From assembly GCA_964455095.1 (NCBI GenBank), contig CAYVUV010000180.1:1-17147 (forward strand): a DNA stretch of 17,147 nucleotides. The letters are read 5' to 3'. The notes beneath the pieces were generated by a model that did no database searches, was not told where the DNA came from, and worked only from the letters and a program-made list of their open reading frames with translations. This document shows positions 9,686 to 17,147 of the stretch, in pieces (the first letter of the stretch is position 1; every line of letters begins with the position of its first letter). Origin of the DNA: CAYVUV01 sp964455095 (GTDB taxonomy: Bacteria > Desulfobacterota > Binatia > HRBIN30 > CADEER01). The translations under genes and the position numbers were made by a program.

Positions 9686-9719
9686 GGGGAACAGCCGTCG
9701 GCAACCGCGGCTGTTCCCC
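9686..9719 (+). repeat. 12-bp perfect stem-loop between the DUF1302 and YCF48-like genes
   Basis: GGGGAACAGCCG (9686-9697) pairs exactly with CGGCTGTTCCCC (9708-9719) around a 10-base loop. It starts 24 bases after the DUF1302 stop. No T-run follows, so it is not a classical terminator. It could stabilise the upstream message or attenuate read-through, making more DUF1302 protein than downstream products. A TATAAG at 9737-9742 follows but has no convincing -35 element. Confidence 0.55.
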
Positions 9720-9754
9720 TACCGAGTCGGCACGGGTATAAGAGATTCAATCCC

Positions 9755-9767
9755 AAGGAGAGCTGTG
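9755..9767 (+). promoter_or_regulatory. Ribosome-binding site fixing a GTG start
   Basis: AAGGAG (9755-9760) lies 4 bases before GTG 9765. This start gives a clean signal peptide, whereas the upstream in-frame ATG at 9684 would add 27 polar residues translated across the hairpin. The GTG is therefore preferred. Confidence 0.75.
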
Positions 9768-10787
9768 ACATCTCACCGCAATTGGCTGATCGCGCTGGTG
9801 GTGGTCGGCGGGCTTGTCTGCGGTCGGTTGGCGTATGCCGCCGAGACCCTGAAGCCGGCCGAAATCCGCCAGAACCTCTTTTCCACCTGCTTCGTCAACG
9901 ACCGCGAAGGCTGGGTCGTCGGCGAGCTCGGGCGCGTGCTGCACACGACCGACGGCGGCGAGACGTTCACTCGCAGCGACACCGGGACGCGCCTGGCGAT
10001 TCTCTCCGTCGCCTGCGTGCCGGACGGTTCGGTGGTCGTCACCGGTCAGTACGGTCTGGCCTTGCGCAGCCGCGACGGCGGCGCCACCTGGCAGAAGCTC
10101 ACCACCGGCACAGAGCGCAATCTGCTGAGCGTCGCCTTCGCCTCGGCCGAAGTGGGCGTGGCGGTCGGCGACTACGGCACCATCGTGCGCACGACCGACG
10201 GCGGCAACACCTGGCAGAAAGCCGCCATGCCGGATCCGATTCCCCTGCCGGAGGACATCGCCGAGATCATCGAGCCGGGCGACGTGCTGCTCTACGACAT
10301 CGACTTCGCCGACGCCACACACGGATGGATCGTCGGAGAATTCGGCGTCACCTTCAACACCGTCGACGGCGGCGCCACCTGGTTGGCGCAAAAAGCGGGT
10401 GTCGACACGACGCTCTTCGGCGTCAGCTTCGCCGACGCGCAACACGGCTGGGCGGTTGGGATCGATCAGGTCATGGTGCGCACCGTCGACGGCGGCGCCA
10501 CGTGGGAACCGCAGCCGATCGGTGGTCGGCAGGGTTTCGTGCTGGCGCTCTACGACGTGACCGTCAAGGGCTCGCAGGGCTGGGCAATCGGCGACAGCGG
10601 CCTGATCCTGCACAGCACCGACGCCGGCGTCACCTGGAAGATCTTCGATGTGCCCATTCAGCTCGCCGCCAACTGGTTTCGCGGCATCAGCCTGACGGGC
10701 GACGCCAAGGGGTTCATCGTCGGCAGCGAGGGCATCATGCTGCGCACCGAACAGAGCCAGCTGCACGAAATGAAGCGCCGCTCGTGA
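9765..10787 (+). CDS. Exported YCF48-like seven-bladed beta-propeller
   Basis: The 340-residue product begins with a signal peptide (NWLIALVVVGGLVCGRLAYA, cut probably after A26). It then consists of about 40-residue propeller repeats, each with G-x-x-G followed by an Asp-box. Asp-boxes are TTDGGETF (61-68), SRDGGATW (102-109), TTDGGNTW (143-150), TVDGGATW (199-206 and 240-247) and STDAGVTW (284-291). A degenerate seventh blade ends in GSEGIMLRTEQ. Blades 3 and 4 are separated by an extra acidic stretch, LPEDIAEIIEPGD. YCF48/Hcf136 aids photosystem II assembly in phototrophs. In non-phototrophs, relatives are found beside DUF1302/DUF1329 and RND genes, with no proven role. A scaffold in the periplasm is the reasonable inference. 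DUF1329 follows after 107 bases, in which I see no terminator. Confidence 0.88.
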   Translation: MTSHRNWLIALVVVGGLVCGRLAYAAETLKPAEIRQNLFSTCFVNDREGWVVGELGRVLHTTDGGETFTRSDTGTRLAILSVACVPDGSVVVTGQYGLALRSRDGGATWQKLTTGTERNLLSVAFASAEVGVAVGDYGTIVRTTDGGNTWQKAAMPDPIPLPEDIAEIIEPGDVLLYDIDFADATHGWIVGEFGVTFNTVDGGATWLAQKAGVDTTLFGVSFADAQHGWAVGIDQVMVRTVDGGATWEPQPIGGRQGFVLALYDVTVKGSQGWAIGDSGLILHSTDAGVTWKIFDVPIQLAANWFRGISLTGDAKGFIVGSEGIMLRTEQSQLHEMKRRS

Positions 10788-10879
10788 TCTGCCGACGTCC
10801 CTCGGGATGCGCGAACAGCGGGCGCTGGCTCACTGCACCGGACAAGCGAATTCAAGGTACAACGCCCGGCACACGGGTG

Positions 10880-10886
10880 AAGGAGG
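10880..10886 (+). promoter_or_regulatory. Strong ribosome-binding site of the DUF1329 gene
   Basis: AAGGAGG lies 8 bases before ATG 10895. It decides the start within a frame that stays open far upstream. The preceding 107-base gap (10788-10894) holds nothing else I can support. Confidence 0.8.
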
Positions 10887-10894
10887 CTACTAGC

Positions 10895-12199
10895 ATGTTT
10901 TCTATGAAGCGAGCGGTCGTGGCGACCGCGGCCCTGGCCGCCCTGCTGGCCGGTGCCAGCGCGGCCCGCGCGCAGGAGGGCGAGGCCGGCAAGTCGTGGA
11001 TCCTGGACAGCAACAACTGGCAGCAGGGCAAGGATCTGCTGCCCGAGGTGGTGCTGAATCGCGTCAAGGCGGGCGATTACTGGTACAAGGTCCAGCCCGT
11101 CGACCCGGACAAGTTCAAGCAGAACTATTCGAAGAAGTTCTGGGACGCGAGCGAAGCCAATGCCGGCAAGTACGACATCGATCCGGAGACCTGCGGCCTG
11201 AAAGAAGTCAGCACCGGCAAGATCCCGGACTTCTTCTTCGGCTACCCCTTCCCCAAGGTCGACCCGAAAGAGCCCAACGCCGCCTGCAAGATGGCGTGGA
11301 ACTTCGACGCCGCCAACTCGATGGGCGAGGGACAGGGCGCGACGTTCACGCTCAACGGCATTGACACCAGCGGCGAGTTCAAGCGCATCAAGCTGTGGCT
11401 GCACACCAACGCCTTCCTCGGCCGCCACGGCGGGCCGATCAACAACCCCGAAGGCTTGCGCGGCACCAGCATGAGCAACGTGCTCGAGCCGCAGGACATC
11501 GACGGGGTCGGCGGTCTGGGCAAGCGCAAGAACGACTGGACGTCGCAGGATCAGGCCTGGTTCTATGTCCCGGCGACGCGTCGCGTGCGCCGCGTCAACG
11601 CGGCGACGCGCTCGGATCCGGTCGCCGGCCTCGACATCTTTGCCGACGACGTCAACTGCTACGCCGGCAAGATCGAGTACTACCGCTGGAAGCTGATCGG
11701 CGAACAGAACATCCTCGCGCCCGTCCTCAGCCCCGAGCCGATGTTGCAGAAGAAGACCGCGTCACCGACGCGCTTCAACGTCGACATCCCGTACTTCAAG
11801 GGCGCCTATGAGACGCCGGGGGCCAAGGGCGTGCCCTGGCTCATCGTCGACAACCTGGTGCTGATCCCGCGCCCGGTGTGGGTCCTCGAGGGCGAGTCGT
11901 CGGACCCCTACTACAACTTCGGCAAGGTCATCATGTACATGGACAAAGACATGTACCGCATTTACTGGAAGCTGGTGCACAACCGCGCCGGCGAATACTT
12001 CTACAACGCCATGTGCGCCTACCACTGGTCGCGCAACGACGACGCATCGTTCACCGCCGTCACGCCGAACATGGTCGTCGGCGTGAACGACAAGACCAAC
12101 CGCGCCGCGCTGGGCGGTCGGTACAGCGCGCAGTTCATCGAGCGCCAGTTCCCCGAGGACTACTTCACCCTGCGGGCGCTGACCAAGATCTCGGACTGA
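10895..12199 (+). CDS. DUF1329 family exported protein
   Basis: The 434-residue protein has a classic signal peptide (MKRAVVATAALAALLAG...AARA, cut near residue 26). The mature part has features I associate with DUF1329: an N-terminal WILDSNNWQQGKDLLPEVVL, the central WFYVPATRRVRRVNA followed shortly by GLDIFADDVNCY, and GKIEYYRWKLIGEQNIL. A later segment, RPVWVLEG, precedes SSDPYYNFGKVIMYMDKDMY. Length is typical (about 430-460). The fold is thought to resemble LolA/LolB-type lipid carriers, which would suit moving a hydrophobic cargo between membranes. That is recalled family knowledge plus inference, as no member's substrate is firmly established to my knowledge. It is the last gene of the cluster and ends 22 bases before a strong bidirectional terminator. 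No RND/MMPL transporter follows. Confidence 0.9.
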   Translation: MFSMKRAVVATAALAALLAGASAARAQEGEAGKSWILDSNNWQQGKDLLPEVVLNRVKAGDYWYKVQPVDPDKFKQNYSKKFWDASEANAGKYDIDPETCGLKEVSTGKIPDFFFGYPFPKVDPKEPNAACKMAWNFDAANSMGEGQGATFTLNGIDTSGEFKRIKLWLHTNAFLGRHGGPINNPEGLRGTSMSNVLEPQDIDGVGGLGKRKNDWTSQDQAWFYVPATRRVRRVNAATRSDPVAGLDIFADDVNCYAGKIEYYRWKLIGEQNILAPVLSPEPMLQKKTASPTRFNVDIPYFKGAYETPGAKGVPWLIVDNLVLIPRPVWVLEGESSDPYYNFGKVIMYMDKDMYRIYWKLVHNRAGEYFYNAMCAYHWSRNDDASFTAVTPNMVVGVNDKTNRAALGGRYSAQFIERQFPEDYFTLRALTKISD

Positions 12200-12218
12200 T
12201 CGACGCCTGCCGCGCGAC

Positions 12219-12256
12219 AAAAAAAGGGGGATGGGCCAGGCGCCCATCCCCCTTTT
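12219..12256. terminator. Bidirectional intrinsic terminator
   Basis: AAAAGGGGGATGGGC (12222-12236) pairs perfectly with GCCCATCCCCCTTTT (12242-12256) around a 5-base loop. Read on the - strand, the stem is followed by seven T's (complement of 12219-12225), and on the + strand by four T's. It sits between the convergent DUF1329 and zinc-ribbon genes and should end both transcripts, more strongly the - strand one. Confidence 0.9.
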
Positions 12257-12278
12257 GCGTTTGTGGCCCCCCGGCGGG

Positions 12279-12608
12279 TCAGGTCGAGCCCAACACGCGG
12301 GCCAACCACCCCTCGCCCGCCGCCTCGCGGCGCGCGACCTCTTGCAACTCGCCCCGGTCGATCCACATGCCGCCGCACGACGGGCACTCGTCGACGGTGA
12401 CCTCGTTTATCACCCGCGCCGCGAGGCGCGTGCCATCCTTCGGGCAGCGCATATGTGCCATCGAGCGCTGCGCGGTTTCGGCCTGCTGCTCCTTCTCCTG
12501 GCGCGCCTTGTCGATCAGCTCCTGGTCGCGCTTGGCGAAGAAGACGTCTTCGCGCGCGCGCTCGACTTCGCTCAACTTGTTGCCCAGTCGATCCTTCTCT
12601 TCAGCCAT
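12279..12608 (-). CDS. zf-TFIIB zinc-ribbon protein with coiled-coil N terminus
   Basis: This is a small 109-residue soluble protein. Residues about 1-50 are highly charged and probably helical or coiled-coil (KLSEVERAREDVFFAKRDQE). Residues about 53-90 match the zf-TFIIB-like ribbon: MRCPKDGTRL, then VDECPSCGGMWIDRGELQEV. C75 and C78 form the second metal knuckle; the first is C55-P-K-D58 rather than C-x2-C, with H52 and D58 as possible replacement ligands. The role of such proteins is unknown; nucleic-acid or protein binding is only suggested by the ribbon. An AAGGAGT (complement of 12615-12621) lies 6 bases before the ATG. It is divergent from clpB across 155 bases and convergent on the DUF1329 gene. 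Confidence 0.85.
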   Translation of the reverse strand: MAEEKDRLGNKLSEVERAREDVFFAKRDQELIDKARQEKEQQAETAQRSMAHMRCPKDGTRLAARVINEVTVDECPSCGGMWIDRGELQEVARREAAGEGWLARVLGST

Positions 12609-12692
12609 CCGCGGACTCCTTTGCTCCCCACTTGCAGCATTTCAATTATGGCAAACAAACGCGACCAGCGACACCAGCGCGCGCTCGGACGC

Positions 12693-12720
12693 TTGCATCG
12701 TTTGCGATCGTCCTTAGATT
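12693..12720 (+). promoter_or_regulatory. Possible clpB promoter
   Basis: TTGCAT (12693-12698), 16 bases, then TAGATT (12715-12720) gives a weak sigma70-type match with a 5' leader of about 35 bases. I found neither a clear heat-shock sigma32 promoter nor a CIRCE element in the 155-base gap (12609-12763), so heat control of this clpB is not evident from the sequence. Confidence 0.3.
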
Positions 12721-12763
12721 CCACCCAGCGCCGCCGGGCGCAATATCAGAACATGGGGGCGAG

Positions 12764-15385
<2,622 letters not shown>

Positions 15386-15391
15386 TGCGAC

Positions 15392-15424
15392 GGGTAGACG
15401 CCGGCAATGCGCCGGCGTCTGCCC
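15392..15424. terminator. GC-rich hairpin between convergent clpB and transglycosylase genes
   Basis: AGACGCCGGC (15396-15405) pairs with GCCGGCGTCT (15411-15420) around AATGC. With one T-G wobble the stem extends to 14 pairs (15392-15405 with 15411-15424). It fills almost the entire 39-base gap between the two stops. No T-run follows, so termination is likely but not classical. Confidence 0.55.
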
Positions 15425-16303
15425 TCAGTCGATAGCCGAAGCCCCTGGAACAGCGCCTGGGGGCAAGACCGCCAGGGCCCGGCGATAGGCATCGAAGCGG
15501 CGCAGCACGCGCTCGACGTAGGCAACGGTCTGATTGCCCTGCGCATAGCCATTGGGCAGGTACCCGTAGACCTGGGGCTCTTCGAGCAGCGGTAGCATGG
15601 CGACCATCGATTCGTTCCACGCCAGTGGATCGTAGCCCCAATGGCGCGCCAGCGCCTGGGCGTCTTGCACGTGTCCCGGCCCCATGTTGTAGGCCGCCAA
15701 CACCAGGGCCAGCCGGTCGCGTCCGCGCGCGGCGGCGAACATGCGGTCGAGCCGCTGCAGGTAGCGCACGCCGGTGCGGATGTTGGCATCGGGTTCCCGA
15801 AAGTGCTCTTCGCCTACATCGCGAGCTGCAATGGGCCGCACCTGCATCAACCCATACGCTCCTGCCGGACTGACGGTGCCGGGCTGGAAGCGCGATTCCT
15901 CGTAGATGATCGCCGACACCAGCCGCCAGTCGAGCCCCGCGGCCTGCGCGTGCTTGCCGATCAGGCCGTCGTACGCCGACAGCGCCGGGGCCGCCTCTTC
16001 TGCCTCTTCGTCTGGTTCATCGGCCGGCGCCACGACCGCCTCGGCCATGTCGGCGCTCTCGACCACCGCCGGCGCCACGCGCGCGGCGGCGCGGTCGACC
16101 TCGATTGTCCACCCGTCGATGCGCACCGACCACGACCCTGGAACGGCCGATCGGGGAGTCGCGTCGGTGCCTGGCCCCGAAGAGCTGGCCAGGACCGCGT
16201 CGGGCAGCCGTGTCCCACCGCCCAGTCCGAGCACGGCGTAGATGCACAGGCACAGAGCCCCGACGCCGACCGCGTGGCGGGCCGGTTGGATGCCGCGTCT
16301 CAT
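15425..16303 (-). CDS. MltF-like lytic transglycosylase
   Basis: This enzyme cleaves peptidoglycan glycan strands to form 1,6-anhydromuramyl ends in the periplasm. The 292-residue product starts with a basic residue patch and a hydrophobic segment (about 11-30) that is a signal peptide or anchor. A low-complexity acidic linker follows (ADEPDEEAEEAAP, 94-106). The SLT domain starts near 113, with YEESRF (catalytic Glu probably E136), SPAGAYGLMQV and AAYNMGPGHVQDAQ, and ends with YGYLPNGYAQGNQTVAYVERV. The spacing resembles the C-terminal catalytic domain of MltF, but the N-terminal solute-binding-like domain is absent. ATG 16303 is preferred over an upstream GTG (16366) because it places the basic residues directly before the hydrophobic segment. 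It is divergent from the TetR gene across 95 bases. Confidence 0.88.
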   Translation of the reverse strand: MRRGIQPARHAVGVGALCLCIYAVLGLGGGTRLPDAVLASSSGPGTDATPRSAVPGSWSVRIDGWTIEVDRAAARVAPAVVESADMAEAVVAPADEPDEEAEEAAPALSAYDGLIGKHAQAAGLDWRLVSAIIYEESRFQPGTVSPAGAYGLMQVRPIAARDVGEEHFREPDANIRTGVRYLQRLDRMFAAARGRDRLALVLAAYNMGPGHVQDAQALARHWGYDPLAWNESMVAMLPLLEEPQVYGYLPNGYAQGNQTVAYVERVLRRFDAYRRALAVLPPGAVPGASAID

Positions 16304-16354
16304 TGCCCCGCACTCTGCCCATTCGGTTCCGGCAGGGCAAGGCAGCGAATGAGA

Positions 16355-16382
16355 TTGACTTGCCACAGTGTTCTACTTTACC
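16355..16382 (+). promoter_or_regulatory. Possible promoter of the TetR gene
   Basis: TTGACT (16355-16360) is a five-of-six -35 match. The best -10 candidate, TTTACC (16377-16382, spacer 16), is poor. If used, the leader would be very short (about 10 bases), consistent with the lack of a visible ribosome site before ATG 16399. Only weakly supported. Confidence 0.25.
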
Positions 16383-16398
16383 GTTGCCGGCGTTGATC

Positions 16399-17004
16399 AT
16401 GGCGGCTCATGCGCAACTCGAGCACTCCCCGGACACGCGCGAGAAGATCCTCGCTGCGGCGACCCGCCTGTTTTCTGAGCAAGGGTACGAGAACACCGCC
16501 CTGTCCCAGGTAGCGCGCGCGGCCCACGTCAGTAAGGCCTTGATTCTGTGGCACTTCGACAGCAAAGACGCGCTGTTCCGCGCCGCCCTCGGGCGCACCC
16601 TCGAGCCCTATTTCATCGATGTCGACGACCTGGCCGGCCTCGACGAGCGGCTGCAGATCGAGCGGCTGATCGACCTCTTCTACGAATTCGTACGCGACAA
16701 CGTGTACTCGGTCCGCTTCTTCTTCGGCCTGATCCTGCACGGAGAGAAACAGCCGGACGACGTGGTCAACCGTATCAACGACCTGTACCGGCTCTTTCGC
16801 CGACTACTGGTCGACATCATCGAGAGCGGGCGCCGCAGCGGACGCTTTCGGGCCGACGCCCGGCCCGACCTCGACGCCGCGCTGATCGTCGCCTCGCTGG
16901 CCGGCATCCTGATTGAGCACCTCATGAATGACGAGTTTCCCCACGACCCGTCGGAACTGCTCTATCACCTCAAGCGGACCGCACTTGACCGCTTGAATGG
17001 CTGA
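16399..17004 (+). CDS. TetR-family transcriptional regulator
   Basis: The 201-residue protein has a typical TetR N-terminal DNA-binding domain: REKILAAATRLFSEQGYENT, then the helix-turn-helix LSQVARAAHVSKALILWHF (about 35-53) and DSKDALFRA. The C-terminal two-thirds is helical and would form the ligand-binding dimer domain; its ligand cannot be told from sequence. Such proteins usually repress themselves and neighbouring genes, often for efflux, lipid or hydrophobic-compound metabolism. The closest candidates are the divergent transglycosylase, the DUF1302 cluster at a distance, or genes beyond the window. ATG 16399 gives the usual length; in-frame TTG codons at 16384 and 16393 are alternatives, and no clear ribosome site separates them. 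Confidence 0.9.
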   Translation: MAAHAQLEHSPDTREKILAAATRLFSEQGYENTALSQVARAAHVSKALILWHFDSKDALFRAALGRTLEPYFIDVDDLAGLDERLQIERLIDLFYEFVRDNVYSVRFFFGLILHGEKQPDDVVNRINDLYRLFRRLLVDIIESGRRSGRFRADARPDLDAALIVASLAGILIEHLMNDEFPHDPSELLYHLKRTALDRLNG

Positions 17005-17055
17005 CGCACAGGGCTTATAAGCGAATTGGTGTCGATCCCTGATCGCCACCCCCGC

Positions 17056-17147
17056 GGGGCGCCCCAGGGGCGCCCCCCGCCCGCTCCCACCCGCCCCCAC
17101 ACCCCCACACATTGGGTGACCCCCACCCCAGCACCGCCACACCCGTC
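17056..17147. other. Tandem GC palindrome and C-rich tract after the TetR gene
   Basis: GGGGCGCCCC occurs twice in tandem (17056-17065 and 17067-17076), separated by one A. It can fold as an 8-9 pair all-GC hairpin starting 51 bases after the TetR stop. The following ~70 bases to the window end are strongly C-rich on the + strand, with short CCCAC/CCCCAC units. It may act as a terminator, but there is no T-run. I see no coding sequence in it. Confidence 0.4.

Noticed and set aside
9684..9764. Upstream ATG start for the propeller gene
   Set aside because: It would translate through the 12-bp hairpin and bury the signal peptide; GTG 9765 has AAGGAG and a normal signal peptide.
9782..10894. Long in-frame extension upstream of DUF1329
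   Set aside because: It overlaps the propeller gene in another frame and is Arg/His-rich; ATG 10895 has AAGGAGG and starts a signal peptide.
12609..12763. Heat-shock control site (sigma32 promoter or CIRCE) before clpB
   Set aside because: No CTTGAA/CCCCAT-type pair or TTAGCACTC inverted repeat could be found; only a weak sigma70-like match is present.

Overview
The window is a gene-dense, high-GC bacterial chromosomal segment with Gram-negative traits: a putative outer-membrane DUF1302 protein, several Sec-type signal peptides and a periplasmic lytic transglycosylase. The mix of a Kdp operon with a split KdpD and a DUF1302/YCF48/DUF1329 envelope cluster suggests a deltaproteobacterial or Binatota-like lineage. 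That placement is inference from gene content only. I saw no tRNA, rRNA, CRISPR array, insertion sequence or phage gene, and no gene-free stretch longer than 300 bases.

Region 1 (1-6367, + strand) is a kdp potassium-uptake operon entered inside kdpA. It runs kdpA (3' part), kdpB, kdpC, a short KdpD carrying only the sensor ATPase and Usp domains, and a separate two-TM HAMP-PAS histidine kinase. No KdpE response regulator is present. The kdpC/kdpD/kinase junctions are tight: kdpC and kdpD are bridged by a 10-codon reading frame that shares ATGA overlaps with both, and kdpD and the kinase share another ATGA.

Region 2 (6345-12199) is an envelope cluster. A secreted 450-aa protein of unknown family lies on the - strand, its 3' end overlapping the kinase gene. 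Divergent from it, behind a good sigma70-like promoter, are three exported-protein genes on the + strand: a DUF1302 putative outer-membrane barrel, a seven-bladed YCF48-like propeller and a DUF1329 protein. From memory of the families, this triad usually accompanies an RND/MMPL exporter and is thought to handle hydrophobic compounds, but no exporter is in the window. A near-perfect bidirectional terminator closes the cluster.

Region 3 (12222-17147) holds housekeeping and regulatory genes: a small zf-TFIIB zinc-ribbon protein (-), the disaggregase ClpB (+), an MltF-like lytic transglycosylase (-) and a TetR-family regulator (+). The window ends in C-rich sequence with a tandem GC palindrome. 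The most unusual items are the micro-ORF bridge in the kdp operon, the split KdpD with an orphan kinase, and the unknown secreted protein divergent from the DUF1302 triad.
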